Source: Bacteroidota bacterium (GTDB lineage Bacteria > Bacteroidota > Bacteroidia > Bacteroidales > GCA-2748055). From it: DNA of 38,104 nt. Positions 1 to 8,551 of this stretch are shown here, in pieces; positions within the stretch are counted from its first letter, which is position 1; the number at the start of each line of letters is the position of its first letter. Both the position numbers and the translations under genes were made by a program. The notes beneath the pieces are model-generated. The model was not told the DNA's origin. It did no database searches and was given only the letters and a program-made list of their open reading frames with translations. The stretch lies in contig JAHEEC010000029.1 in NCBI GenBank assembly GCA_024640885.1, positions 1 through 38,104 of the forward strand, read 5' to 3'.

Positions 1-5
1 ACCAT

Positions 6-26
6 AATGCTCCGCATTGTTTTTTT
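6..26 (+). terminator. Possible weak terminator at the window edge
   Basis: A 5-bp inverted repeat, AATGC (6-10) and GCATT (14-18) with a 3-nt loop, is followed by seven T residues at 20-26. It could end a plus-strand gene lying to the left of the window. The stem is short and no gene is visible, so this is tentative. Nothing else can be recognised in bases 27-73. Confidence 0.3.
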
Positions 27-73
27 GCTTACCGGGCCTTACAAGAGCAAGCACTTGGCGCCCCGTTAAACTC

Positions 74-106
74 AAAAACCACCCCGCCTGCGGCGAGATG
101 GTTTTT
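74..106 (-). terminator. Intrinsic terminator after tRNA-Pro
   Basis: The arms are AAAAACCA (74-81) and TGGTTTTT (99-106), with an inner GCC/GGC pair around a 3-nt loop. The bases between (82-85 and 95-98) pair fully only in the minus-strand RNA, as U-G and C-G pairs. This sets the direction: it ends transcripts leaving the tRNA-Pro gene and probably also hldA. A run of U closes the stem. Confidence 0.75.
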
Positions 107-114
107 CTCTTTTG

Positions 115-188
115 TCGGGGTAGCGGGATTTGAACCCACGACCTCGTCGTCCCGAACGACGCGCGCTACCGAGCTGCGCTATACCCCG
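115..188 (-). tRNA. tRNA-Pro (anticodon CGG)
   Basis: The minus strand folds into a full cloverleaf. The 7-bp acceptor stem pairs 182-188 with 116-122, and the discriminator is A at 115. The D arm has GCGC/GCGC, and the anticodon stem CGTCG/CGACG surrounds the loop TTCGGGA, giving anticodon CGG. The T arm carries GTTCAAATC. G37 after the anticodon is typical of proline tRNAs. The terminal CCA is not encoded. The gene lies 26 nt past the stop of hldA and has its own promoter-like element. Confidence 0.95.
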
Positions 189-198
189 GATCGGATGG

Positions 199-229
199 CA
201 AAAATACCAAAACTTTATGAACTTTTAAA
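199..229 (-). promoter_or_regulatory. Predicted tRNA-Pro promoter
   Basis: On the minus strand TATTTTTG (206-199) matches the Bacteroidota -7 consensus TAnnTTTG. TTTA (229-226) lies 19 nt upstream in the position of the -33 box, with one mismatch to TTTG. It sits about 10 nt before the tRNA 5' end and overlaps the last codons of hldA. Confidence 0.55.
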
Positions 230-1219
230 GTACTGCTCGCATTCGGACAATAACTTCTCAGCATCCACCGGTACCACCCCGGCTTTTTCGCAAACCTGAC
301 CCCCTGCAAGGTTTGATATGGCAGCAATGACTGCGGTCTCCTGGTTGGCGATCATACAAAGGGCCGCCACGCTGATCACTGTATCCCCTGCCCCTGATAC
401 GTCAGCAATATCCCTCGCCACAGCAGGGATATGCACGAATTCTCCGTTCCTGGATGCAAGGATTCCCTGTTCGCTCAGGGTGACCATCAGGGTTTCGATC
501 TCCTGCTGCTCCTGGAATTTCCTCACCTCCTGGGCGATTTTTCCGATCTCATTCTTCTGGATTTTCAGGTTCAGTCCCTTGGAAAGCTCCTTATAATTGG
601 GCTTAAATAGTTTAATCCTGCGGTAGAGATCAAAACTCCTGAATTTCGGATCCACAAGCACCGGAACACCAACCCGCTCCGAAGCACCTATCACCTCCGA
701 TATGACCACAGGGGTCACCACCCCCTTGTCGTAATCCTGGAAAATAATGGCATCTATACCGCCGCTTTCCAACAGGTTGTCAATCAATTCAAGAAAATGT
801 GCCTGAACTCTTTTGGTGAGAAATATATCCATCTCTTCATCCACGCGCAGCAGGTGCTGATTCCCGCTGATGATCCTTGTTTTCTGCGTGGTGATCCGGT
901 GTTCATCCATCACTATGCCGATATCGGAGAGGTACTGCTCCTCCATCAGTTCCAGGAATATCTTTCCGCGGTTGTCGTCCCCGATGACTGAACAGAGAAT
1001 AGGGACGGCCCCCATGGCTTTTACATTGAGGGCCACATTTGCAGCGCCTCCCAGGCGATTCTCCTCGATGACCCCTGAAACTATGGGAACGGGAGCCTCC
1101 GGTGAGACCCTCCCCACATTTCCCCAGAGGTAGGTGTCGATCATCACATCCCCGATAACGAGAACCTTCTGATTCTTGAACTGATTGAACAGGGAGTGGA
1201 AATCTGTGGATTCGAACAT
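215..1219 (-). CDS. hldA: D-glycero-beta-D-manno-heptose-7-phosphate kinase
   Basis: This PfkB-family sugar kinase should phosphorylate D-glycero-D-manno-heptose 7-phosphate at C1, an early step towards the ADP-heptose used in the LPS core. The 334-residue protein opens with the RfaE-type stretch VLVIGDVMIDTYLWG (about residues 19-33). The family ATP and catalytic motif GAGD is near the C-terminus, with D279 as the predicted catalytic base. E. coli HldE is about 477 residues because it also carries a nucleotidyltransferase domain; that domain is absent here, so this is the split, kinase-only form. The partner adenylyltransferase is not in the window. The gene is 39 nt downstream of priA and has its own -7 element at 1240-1247. 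Other PfkB substrates are possible, but the N-terminal similarity to RfaE is strong. Confidence 0.88.
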   Translation of the reverse strand: MFESTDFHSLFNQFKNQKVLVIGDVMIDTYLWGNVGRVSPEAPVPIVSGVIEENRLGGAANVALNVKAMGAVPILCSVIGDDNRGKIFLELMEEQYLSDIGIVMDEHRITTQKTRIISGNQHLLRVDEEMDIFLTKRVQAHFLELIDNLLESGGIDAIIFQDYDKGVVTPVVISEVIGASERVGVPVLVDPKFRSFDLYRRIKLFKPNYKELSKGLNLKIQKNEIGKIAQEVRKFQEQQEIETLMVTLSEQGILASRNGEFVHIPAVARDIADVSGAGDTVISVAALCMIANQETAVIAAISNLAGGQVCEKAGVVPVDAEKLLSECEQYFKSS

Positions 1220-1239
1220 CGGCGCTTGTTAAATTTGGG

Positions 1240-1247
1240 CAAAGATA
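1240..1247 (-). promoter_or_regulatory. Predicted -7 element of hldA
   Basis: The minus strand reads TATCTTTG, an exact TAnnTTTG match, in the 39-nt gap between the priA stop and the hldA start. It would place a transcription start about 15 nt before the ATG. No good -33 box is visible at the usual distance. Confidence 0.5.
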
Positions 1248-1258
1248 GAATTTTAAAG

Positions 1259-3721
1259 TCAATAGGGATCCACGTCCACAGAGATCCTGATGGACTTGTA
1301 TACCTCATTGCCTGAGATCCCGTCCAGTATCCCCTTCAGCAGTTCCCTGGCCCTTTCATAAGATGCTTCCCGCTCAATTTTGAGAATGATCTGCTTGATA
1401 AAGGTATCGTGTACCTTTCTTACGGGCGGGTACTGGGGACCGTATACCCGGCTTGAAAAGACCTTCTTCAGCTCCTTACCGGCCAGGTCCGTTGCCCCGT
1501 CAAGAATGGAGGGGATCCGATGCCTGAAAGTGATCCGGATCATTCTTTTAAAGGGCGGGTACCCAAAGATCCTCCTCTCCTCCATCTGTTCCTGGTAGAG
1601 GCCTTCATAGTCGTTGTTGAGGATGTGCTGGATCACCGGGTGCCCAGGGTCCATGGTCTGAATGATCACCTTACCCTGTTTCTTTCTTCTTCCAGCCCTG
1701 CCGCTCACCTGGGTTATCAGCTGGAAACTCCTTTCGAATGCCCTGAAATCCGGAAAATGCAACATGCTGTCCGCATCCAGCACCCCCACCAGGCTCACAT
1801 TTTCAAAGTCCAGGCCCTTGGAGAGCATCTGGGTACCGATCAGCACTTCCATTTTACCCGCGGCAAAATCCCTGATCACTTTCTCATAACCCCTTGCCGA
1901 ACGAGCGATGTCCGTATCGAGTCTGCCCACCCGGATGCCTTCAAACACCAGGGAGATCTCATCTTCCACCTTTTCGGTTCCAAAGCCCCTCATGGCGAGG
2001 TTGGTGCCCTCGCAGGAAGAGCAACTCCGGGGCATGGCCTCCCTGTGGCCACAATAGTGACATTCCATCTTACCGCTGTGGCGATGGAAAGTCAGGCTCA
2101 CGTCACATCGCCTGCATTTCGGAATATGCCCGCAATCGTTGCATACCAGGTAATTTGAGTAACCTCTCCGGTTCTGGAAAAGGATCACCTGCTCTCCTGC
2201 CTCCAGGGCCTCCCTGATCCCTTCCATCAGCTGCGGGGTAAAATGCGAGATCATCTGTTTCCGTTTTGTGGCCACCCTGGTATCGGCAATTATAATTTCG
2301 GGCGGTTCCACGTTTCCATACCGGTTGGGGATAGCGGCGAATCCGAATTTACCGGTTCTTGCATTGTGGAGTGATTCAAATGATGGGGTGGCGGTTCCCA
2401 GCAATACCCTTGCATCCTGGTAAAGGGCCAGGATCTGTGCAGAATCCCTGGCATGGTACCGTGGGGCCGGATCGTGTTGTTTGAAAGTTGTCTCATGCTC
2501 CTCATCGATGATGATCAGCCCCAGTGAGGTGTATGGAAGGAAGATGGCCGACCTCACCCCGATGATCAACCTGTATCTCCCCTCGTCGGTAAGGCCCATC
2601 AGGTTTCTGTAGACATGAACCCTTTCCGAATCGCTGTACCGGGAATGGTAGACTCCCACCTGGTTGCCAAAGACCAGGCGCATCCGCTCGATGATCTGGG
2701 TGGTGAGAGCAATTTCGGGGAGCAGGTAAAGCACCTGCCGGCCCTGGTCCAGCATCTCTTTGATCAGGTGCACATAGAGCTCGGTCTTGCCACTGGAAGT
2801 CACCCCGTGTAGCAACACTGCCTGGTGCCTGAGGAACTGCTTCCTGATCTCTCCAAGTGCGGCAGACTGTTCCCCATTGAGTGAAAACATCTCCCCCTGA
2901 AGGGCATCGGCTCCATGATGCAAATCCAGTTCCTCCCTCTCCACCTGCACCAGGAGTCCCTTTTTTATCAATGCAGAAAGGGCACCGGAATCTCCCGGCT
3001 GAATGAGCAGGTCCGCCTTTGGCAAATGGGGGGGATCCTCATTTTTCCCAAAACCTGCCAGGTGCAGGTATCGTTCCAGTATTTCACGTTGCCTGGGCGC
3101 CCTGCTGAGCTGGTCCAGGATCTGGTGCATGTGTGCCTCACTGCTGTTTGCTTCCGGAAGGACTATGTAGGGTACAAGCTTCCTGCGGACCGTGGACCGC
3201 ACGAACTCGTTGATTTCAATAGCCCCCTTCTCCACCAGCCGTTTCAGGATGGTAAGCGTGTTGCTTGCGATCCCGGCCGTCTCCAGGTCACCGAGGTTCA
3301 CTTCTCCCTGGTCCCTGACCACTTCCAGGAGCAAGCGCTCATGCCGGTCCAGCTCACCGTTATCCTCAAATGATGCATTGATCCTCACCCTTGATTCGCT
3401 CTCCGGTCTCAGTCCGGATGGGAGTGCAGCACGCATCACTTCACCGGGGGTGCACATGTAATAGGAGGCCATCCACTCCCACAGCTGAAGCTGAACCCGG
3501 GTTACCAGGGGTTCATCGTCAAGTACCTCCATGATGTGTTTTGGGGTAAACCCTACCGGGGGGACCGAACTTATGGATTGCACTATGGCACTGTAGATCC
3601 TCTTTTTGCCAAAGGAGACAAGCACCCTGGATCCGGGTGAAACGCTCCGCGAAAGTGCCTCGGGCACCCCGTAAGTAAAGGTGCCCTCCACTGCCAGCGG
3701 CAGGATTACAAGCGCATACAT
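1259..3721 (-). CDS. priA: Primosomal protein N' (replication restart helicase PriA)
   Basis: PriA is a 3'-to-5' superfamily 2 DNA helicase that recognises stalled forks and reloads the replisome. The protein has an N-terminal fork-binding domain, then a helicase core with Walker A GVTSSGKT and a DEEH box in the stretch IIIDEEHETTFKQHDPAPRYH. Next comes the family's zinc module with eight cysteines in four CxxC pairs (CNDC, CRRC, CHYC, CSSC). The later helicase motifs (GTQMLSKGLDF, QVSGRAGR) and a C-terminal domain follow. I chose the ATG at 3721 because it aligns with the PriA N-terminus (YALVILPLAVEGTFTY); an in-frame ATG at 3736 would add five residues. With the shorter start the protein is 820 residues. 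Confidence 0.95.
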   Translation of the reverse strand: MYALVILPLAVEGTFTYGVPEALSRSVSPGSRVLVSFGKKRIYSAIVQSISSVPPVGFTPKHIMEVLDDEPLVTRVQLQLWEWMASYYMCTPGEVMRAALPSGLRPESESRVRINASFEDNGELDRHERLLLEVVRDQGEVNLGDLETAGIASNTLTILKRLVEKGAIEINEFVRSTVRRKLVPYIVLPEANSSEAHMHQILDQLSRAPRQREILERYLHLAGFGKNEDPPHLPKADLLIQPGDSGALSALIKKGLLVQVEREELDLHHGADALQGEMFSLNGEQSAALGEIRKQFLRHQAVLLHGVTSSGKTELYVHLIKEMLDQGRQVLYLLPEIALTTQIIERMRLVFGNQVGVYHSRYSDSERVHVYRNLMGLTDEGRYRLIIGVRSAIFLPYTSLGLIIIDEEHETTFKQHDPAPRYHARDSAQILALYQDARVLLGTATPSFESLHNARTGKFGFAAIPNRYGNVEPPEIIIADTRVATKRKQMISHFTPQLMEGIREALEAGEQVILFQNRRGYSNYLVCNDCGHIPKCRRCDVSLTFHRHSGKMECHYCGHREAMPRSCSSCEGTNLAMRGFGTEKVEDEISLVFEGIRVGRLDTDIARSARGYEKVIRDFAAGKMEVLIGTQMLSKGLDFENVSLVGVLDADSMLHFPDFRAFERSFQLITQVSGRAGRRKKQGKVIIQTMDPGHPVIQHILNNDYEGLYQEQMEERRIFGYPPFKRMIRITFRHRIPSILDGATDLAGKELKKVFSSRVYGPQYPPVRKVHDTFIKQIILKIEREASYERARELLKGILDGISGNEVYKSIRISVDVDPY

Positions 3722-3796
3722 CGTTGGTCCGGGCATAAACGGTAATGTACAAAAAAGAGGGGAGTAAAATCAGTTCCGGGTGCGGAATGGGGTAAT

Positions 3797-4780
3797 CTAA
3801 ACCGATAGGATCTCCACCATGAGCATCTCGTTGGGATCCACCTTTTTCTTCACCTTGATCACCTTACTGAAAGGAACCAGGTCCAGTTCCGAATTATGGA
3901 ACCCGACCATGACGCTTTTCTGGTCTTCCATCAAAGCTTCCACCGCTGCAAAACCCAGCTTGCTTGCACTCACGCGGTCAAATGCGGAGGGGGTTCCTCC
4001 CCTTTGAATGTGACCCAGGACGGAGACCCTCACATCATAGTCCCTGAAATCCTCCTTCACCCGCTCGGCAATTGCAAAAGCCCCGCCCTCTTCATCGCCT
4101 TCCGCCACGATGATGATGTTGCTGGATTTCTTCCTTTTAAATCCCTTTTCAAGGTATTCTTTCAGGCTCTCCACCTGTCCGGCTATTTCCGGGATCAGGA
4201 TTGCTTCCGCACCCACGGCTATGCCGCTTTTCAACGCAATAAAACCTGCATCCCTTCCCATGACTTCAATAAAGAAGAGGCGGTTGTGGCTTCCGGCCGT
4301 ATCCCTGATCTTATCCACGGCTTCCACCACCGTATTTAATGCCGTGTCGTAACCGATTGTGTAGTCTGTCCCATAAATATCATTGTCAATGGTCCCCGGG
4401 ATACCCACGAATGGGATATCGTAATACTCGTCGCAAAACACCCTGGCCCCGGTGAGGGACCCGTCCCCCCCGATGACCACCACTGCATCAATAGCCGCGG
4501 CTTTCAGGTTCTCATAGGCCTTTTTGCGCCCTTCAGGCTCCATGAACTCCTTGCTCCTTGCAGTCTTCAGGATGGTCCCGCCCCGGCCAAGGATATCACT
4601 CACGCTGTGAGCCTTCAGGCTCACAAAATGGTTGTTGATCATTCCATGGTAACCATGCCTGATCCCTGTGACCTCAAGCCCGTAATAGATTGCCGTGCGG
4701 GTGACACCCCTAATGGCTGCATTCATGCCAGGGGCATCCCCCCCTGATGTAAGGACACCCACATTCTTAATCTTTCCCAT
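3797..4780 (-). CDS. pfkA: ATP-dependent 6-phosphofructokinase
   Basis: This enzyme phosphorylates fructose 6-phosphate to the 1,6-bisphosphate in glycolysis. Its 327 residues are typical of the short bacterial PfkA. It has the N-terminal nucleotide loop LTSGGDAPGMNAAIRG (10-25), GGDGS at 104-108, and PGTIDND at 128-134 with catalytic D132. Glycine in GGDGS and in PGTIDND, rather than the Asp and Lys found in pyrophosphate enzymes, points to ATP as the phosphoryl donor. The fructose 6-phosphate site residues appear in FIEVMGRDAG and in the late GHIQRGGTPSAFDR. It sits between ispH and priA on the same strand and has a -7 element at 4803-4810. Confidence 0.96.
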   Translation of the reverse strand: MGKIKNVGVLTSGGDAPGMNAAIRGVTRTAIYYGLEVTGIRHGYHGMINNHFVSLKAHSVSDILGRGGTILKTARSKEFMEPEGRKKAYENLKAAAIDAVVVIGGDGSLTGARVFCDEYYDIPFVGIPGTIDNDIYGTDYTIGYDTALNTVVEAVDKIRDTAGSHNRLFFIEVMGRDAGFIALKSGIAVGAEAILIPEIAGQVESLKEYLEKGFKRKKSSNIIIVAEGDEEGGAFAIAERVKEDFRDYDVRVSVLGHIQRGGTPSAFDRVSASKLGFAAVEALMEDQKSVMVGFHNSELDLVPFSKVIKVKKKVDPNEMLMVEILSV

Positions 4781-4802
4781 GGAATTGAATATTACCGATT
4801 CA

Positions 4803-4810
4803 CAAAAGTA
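4803..4810 (-). promoter_or_regulatory. Predicted -7 element of pfkA
   Basis: The minus strand reads TACTTTTG, matching TAnnTTTG, in the 42-nt gap between ispH and pfkA and about 22 nt before the pfkA ATG. No clear -33 box is seen, so pfkA may be transcribed both from here and by read-through from ispH. Confidence 0.45.
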
Positions 4811-4822
4811 ACGAAAAATGCA

Positions 4823-5710
4823 TTATGAGGAGGTCATGCGCTCCAGGTGGGACATGACCGATTCAAGCTGATCCTTCGAGGTGGATGTGGCTCCGCTGAT
4901 CCCTATGGAGCTGATTCCCTGAAACCATCCCGGATCAATCTCTTTCTCTCCCGATATCCAGTAGGTCAGCGGATTCACTGATTTGCAGTATTCATACAAC
5001 ATCTTCCCGTTGGAGGAATTTTTACCACTTACGAAAAGGATTAACTCATGCCTGCCGGCAAAGGAGGAGAGACCCGGTTTTCTTTTTTTCATCTGCCCGC
5101 AGATGGTGCAATCGGAACGGAACACATCCCCGGTTTCTGGCCCCGGTACCGCTGCCAATAGCTCATTAAGGGCCTCTTCAACATCCCTGAACTGATCCGG
5201 GTCCATGGTGGTTTGTGAAAAAAGATGCACTTTTTTTCCCGGTTCGATCTTTGAGATATCTTCACGGGTGCCGACCACAACTGCATCCCCGCCCACCTGC
5301 CCCAGCAGGCCCACAGTTTCGGGGTGATCCGGCTTCCCGAAAATCACCAGCTGCTCCACATCCCGGTCCATGGAGTCATAGACTTTTTTCAGTTTCTTCT
5401 GCAGGTGGGAAACAATTGGACAGGTTCCATCGATGATCTCTATGTCCAGCGCTCTGGCCATTTCATAGGTGGAAGGGGGTTCTCCGTGGGCCCTGAGCAG
5501 GATCCTCCCGGGTTTAAGTTCAGCCAGTTGAGAATGACTGATGGTCCTTAATCCAAGGGAATGCAACCGCTGCATCTCAGAGGAGTTATGCACCATGTCG
5601 CCAAGCCCATACAGGCCAGCCCCCTGGCGCAGGTGCGATTCGGCAGTTTTAATGACCTGCTCCACCCCGAAACAGAATCCGGCACCGGGATCAATTTCAA
5701 TTTTTACCAT
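4823..5710 (-). CDS. ispH: 4-hydroxy-3-methylbut-2-enyl diphosphate reductase
   Basis: IspH (LytB) catalyses the last step of the MEP pathway, reducing HMBPP to IPP and DMAPP with an iron-sulfur cluster. At 295 residues it has normal length. The three cluster cysteines are C13 (GFCFGV), C97 (GTCPIV) and one in the SDCTIC stretch near residue 202. Substrate-site histidines H41 (DMVHN), H75 (RAHG) and the HPE motif (KPDHPE) are present, as are the late SSN and SGATSTSKDQ segments. It overlaps the cmk 3' end by 14 nt, so the two genes are probably translated from one message. The MEP route therefore supplies isoprenoid precursors in this organism. Confidence 0.95.
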   Translation of the reverse strand: MVKIEIDPGAGFCFGVEQVIKTAESHLRQGAGLYGLGDMVHNSSEMQRLHSLGLRTISHSQLAELKPGRILLRAHGEPPSTYEMARALDIEIIDGTCPIVSHLQKKLKKVYDSMDRDVEQLVIFGKPDHPETVGLLGQVGGDAVVVGTREDISKIEPGKKVHLFSQTTMDPDQFRDVEEALNELLAAVPGPETGDVFRSDCTICGQMKKRKPGLSSFAGRHELILFVSGKNSSNGKMLYEYCKSVNPLTYWISGEKEIDPGWFQGISSIGISGATSTSKDQLESVMSHLERMTSS

Positions 5711-6413
5711 CCAGCGAAGTCATTAATCTCTCGTAGGTATCCCTGAACCACTCCATTTGCTCCTCCACAGTCATCTGGCTGTTATCCATCACAATGGCAT
5801 CCTCTGCCTGCCTCAGCGGACTATCCTCCCTGCCCGAATCGATGCGGTCCCTTTTTTCCAGGTTTTCACGAACCTCATCCAGTTCGCCATCCATCCCTTT
5901 TTCCACCAGCTCCTTATACCGCCTCATGGCCCTGACTTCGGGGGATGCGGTGAGAAATATTTTCAGTTCGGCCCCGGGAAATACTACGGTACCGATATCC
6001 CGGCCATCCATCACCACTCCTTTTCCATGCCCCAGCAATCGCTGGTACTCTACCATTTTTCTGCGGACCGCGGATATGGCGGCAATGTAGCTCACATGAC
6101 CCGAGACGTCCATCCCCCTGATCGCATCTTCAACCATCTTCCCATTGAGGTAGATCTCAGTTCTAAGTTTAGAGGGATTGTACCTCAGGTCCAGTTTAAT
6201 CTTCGGTAACAGCGCTGCCACCTCCTCGATTGGCGGTGCATCGGTCCGGTCAAAGAGTCCTGCCTTCATGGCCGCCAGGGTAACCGCCCTGTACATGGCA
6301 CCGGTATCGATATAGGAATATCCCAGCTCCCCTGCGATCCTTTTGGCAAAGGTGCTCTTGCCACATGAAGAGTGCCCGTCCAGGGCCACAATGATCTTCC
6401 GTTGTTCCTTCAT
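5697..6413 (-). CDS. cmk: (d)CMP kinase
   Basis: Cytidylate kinase transfers phosphate from ATP to CMP or dCMP in pyrimidine nucleotide salvage and turnover. The 238-residue protein has the P-loop GHSSCGKS at 13-20, the IDTGAMYRA substrate motif near residue 37, and GRDIGTVVFP. The late RDRIDSGREDSPLRQAEDA segment is also characteristic of the family. Its start overlaps the porQ stop by one base (TAATG), and its end overlaps ispH. The pairing of porQ with cmk is a recurring Bacteroidota gene order, known for example from Porphyromonas gingivalis. Confidence 0.95.
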   Translation of the reverse strand: MKEQRKIIVALDGHSSCGKSTFAKRIAGELGYSYIDTGAMYRAVTLAAMKAGLFDRTDAPPIEEVAALLPKIKLDLRYNPSKLRTEIYLNGKMVEDAIRGMDVSGHVSYIAAISAVRRKMVEYQRLLGHGKGVVMDGRDIGTVVFPGAELKIFLTASPEVRAMRRYKELVEKGMDGELDEVRENLEKRDRIDSGREDSPLRQAEDAIVMDNSQMTVEEQMEWFRDTYERLMTSLDGKN

Positions 6414-7465
6414 TATTTTTGCTGTTTCCTGTAAAACTCGGAAAGATTGGTGGTGAGTGAAAAGTGGCTGGTCCCGCCGGCCAGGTGGTAGGCGGCCCTT
6501 CCAAAAGCGAAGTGAAATTTCGAAATTTTGAATCCGAACCCCCAGGAGAAGCCAACGGTTCCCGGGCGGGCATTCACTTTCATTTCCTGGCGCCTCTTGT
6601 AATTATATCCCATATCCAGATGAAAGTTCTTTCCAAAAAGGAACTCCACCCCGAAGACCATGTGCCTCATCAGTTTGTCACCGAACATGTCAAACCCGCT
6701 CCGCTCAATCTCACCCCCCAGCGAGTTATAATCGCTGTCACCGGGCTTTTTATAGGTGAGATCCCAGCGCTCCAGGTTCTGGTAGGTAATGCTGAACCGG
6801 AAAGGCGCATGTGCCAGACCCTGCGTGATCCCCGCCTGGAGTTCAAAAGGAAGTTTCTCCCTGGTTCCGCTGTAGGAGGTGATCTGTGTCCCCAGGTTTT
6901 TGGCTACCAGCGCCACGGTGGTCAGTGTCCTGGGATGATGATAGGTGATCCCCGCATCCAGGGCGATCCCAAGGGAGCTGTATTGTTCAAAGGAGGAGAA
7001 TATGGGTTTAAGGTTCACACCGGCGGTCAGGAAAGTATCAATGATTGACCTGGAATAGACCAGGTTCAGGGCATATTCAGAGGACCTGAAGGTCCCCATT
7101 GGCTGACCCAGTTCATCGGTGCGGTCGAATGTGCCATAATCCACATAGTGCATGCCTGCCGCAAAATTTCCAATCCCTTTCACGGAATACCCATAGGCCG
7201 CATACCCGTAGTTAACCCCTGCAAAATAATTCACGTAATTCAGGTTGAGGTGGTTATGCATCCCGCCGGTGAGGAGTGATGGGTTGTGAAAGACCAGGTT
7301 GATATCGTCATCCATGATGGACACCACCTCCCCTCCCAGGGCTGCGACCCTTGCCGCATTGGTCAGCCCGAGAAAACTGTATGTGGATTCCCCACCTTTC
7401 TGGGCCCTTGCCGTGATCGACATCAGGAGGATCAAACCAACGATCAGTGCTCTTCTCATCATCAT
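6413..7465 (-). CDS. porQ: Type IX secretion system protein PorQ
   Basis: PorQ belongs to the PorV/PorQ outer-membrane beta-barrel group used by the type IX secretion system, where it is linked with PorZ and the attachment of secreted cargo at the cell surface. The 350-residue protein starts with a signal peptide that appears to be cut after ARAQ at residue 22. The stretch STYSFLGLTNAARVAALGGE (27-46) is the family N-terminus, followed by HNPSLLTGGMHNHL. The rest is rich in alternating polar and aromatic strands, as expected for a barrel. Linkage to cmk supports the PorQ call over PorV or a generic OmpP1-like barrel. The core T9SS genes are not in the window. Confidence 0.85.
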   Translation of the reverse strand: MMMRRALIVGLILLMSITARAQKGGESTYSFLGLTNAARVAALGGEVVSIMDDDINLVFHNPSLLTGGMHNHLNLNYVNYFAGVNYGYAAYGYSVKGIGNFAAGMHYVDYGTFDRTDELGQPMGTFRSSEYALNLVYSRSIIDTFLTAGVNLKPIFSSFEQYSSLGIALDAGITYHHPRTLTTVALVAKNLGTQITSYSGTREKLPFELQAGITQGLAHAPFRFSITYQNLERWDLTYKKPGDSDYNSLGGEIERSGFDMFGDKLMRHMVFGVEFLFGKNFHLDMGYNYKRRQEMKVNARPGTVGFSWGFGFKISKFHFAFGRAAYHLAGGTSHFSLTTNLSEFYRKQQK

Positions 7466-7490
7466 ATTAAACGCCCCTGTTCCATCAATA

Positions 7491-8546
7491 TTATTCCGTC
7501 ATGCTATTAATGATCATGGCACCCGCGCGATCGACCCACCTGCGGTAGCCCACGTTTTCATATGGTTTCATCTCCAAATGGATCCCGGGGCGAAGCTGTT
7601 CAACCGGGATGCCAATCCCGGTCTGCTCCACATCCTTTGCATTGCACCTCTGTTCAAAATGGTGTTGGGAGGGGATCACTAAAAGTGGAATGCCATGGTA
7701 TGCCGCTTCAGCCACCGTATCAAATCCGGCGGTGGTGATCAGACCCCGGCAACTTGTCATTTTCTCCCTGAACGCTTCATCACTTAAAGGATGAATGGTG
7801 ATTCCCGGGGGCAGGTCCGTATGAAGGGCCCGCGCTGTGAACACATCCGCATTAAAACCGGGATCCTCCTGTGAAATGCGAACAAGGTCAAAGATATATC
7901 CCTCGTTCAACAGGTATACCAGGAACCTCTTGCCGGGCTTGTAATGAAGCTCCCTGAAAGCTCTTCTGACCAGGGGGGGGACCACCCGGATACCCCTTTT
8001 TCCCTCCACCTCCCTGAACGAGAGGGCAAGCACCCGGTCACAGGATTTCATAATCAGTTTCGTATGGGTGGACAGCAGCCACCTGTGCCAGACCGAACCT
8101 CCCCGGCACCTGTACCCATCCAGGTGCAAATAAAAGTGATGTCCGATCCCGATCCTTCTGATCCCGCCTTTCACCTTGCGAATGGCAAGTGCCCCCACAA
8201 TGTCATACAGGTTAAAGACCACATCCGGTTCCATCCCGTTGATCTCCTGCCTGATTCGCTTCACCTCAACAAGGTACCGGGTAAACCGCAGCAAGTTGAA
8301 GCGCAGTGATTTTCCCACATCTATTCCTTTTTTGTTGGGTTTCCTCAGGAAATAGGGGCTATGAAACTCACGCACCCTGTCCCGGAAGAAATCGTTGAAA
8401 TAGCCAGGAAGGGATCCTTCTATTCCGATGCCTGCATACACAACCTCAACCCGGTGTCCCGCTTCTTCCAGGTATTCGCTCAGGGCCATGGACTGGGATA
8501 AATGACCCCTGCCTTCCCCCTGCACGATAAGGACACATTTTGCCAT
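7491..8546 (-). CDS. GT-B fold glycosyltransferase, MurG/GT28-like
   Basis: This is a 351-residue cytosolic glycosyltransferase of unknown acceptor. The N-terminal glycine-rich motif QGEGRGHLSQS (9-19) is typical of the GxGH loops of MurG-like and UDP-glycosyltransferase-like enzymes. The C-terminal donor site resembles GT1/GT28: GLITTAGFDTVAEAAYHG followed by IPLLVIPSQHHFEQ. No signal peptide or membrane segment is evident. It lies 5 nt after the EamA transporter gene and 25 nt before porQ, so all are likely co-transcribed. Transfer of a sugar to a lipid or envelope glycan is an inference from context; donor and acceptor cannot be read from the sequence. Confidence 0.75.
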   Translation of the reverse strand: MAKCVLIVQGEGRGHLSQSMALSEYLEEAGHRVEVVYAGIGIEGSLPGYFNDFFRDRVREFHSPYFLRKPNKKGIDVGKSLRFNLLRFTRYLVEVKRIRQEINGMEPDVVFNLYDIVGALAIRKVKGGIRRIGIGHHFYLHLDGYRCRGGSVWHRWLLSTHTKLIMKSCDRVLALSFREVEGKRGIRVVPPLVRRAFRELHYKPGKRFLVYLLNEGYIFDLVRISQEDPGFNADVFTARALHTDLPPGITIHPLSDEAFREKMTSCRGLITTAGFDTVAEAAYHGIPLLVIPSQHHFEQRCNAKDVEQTGIGIPVEQLRPGIHLEMKPYENVGYRRWVDRAGAMIINSMTE

Positions 8547-8551
8547 GATGG

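Noticed and set aside
1520..2158. A 212-codon plus-strand open frame opposite priA
   Set aside because: It is the mirror of a clearly recognisable PriA, has no family resemblance and no promoter. The same applies to the other long antisense frames, such as those opposite tig (11596-12042), glgB (31894-32478 and 32491-33132) and the synthase-phosphorylase (36400-37035).
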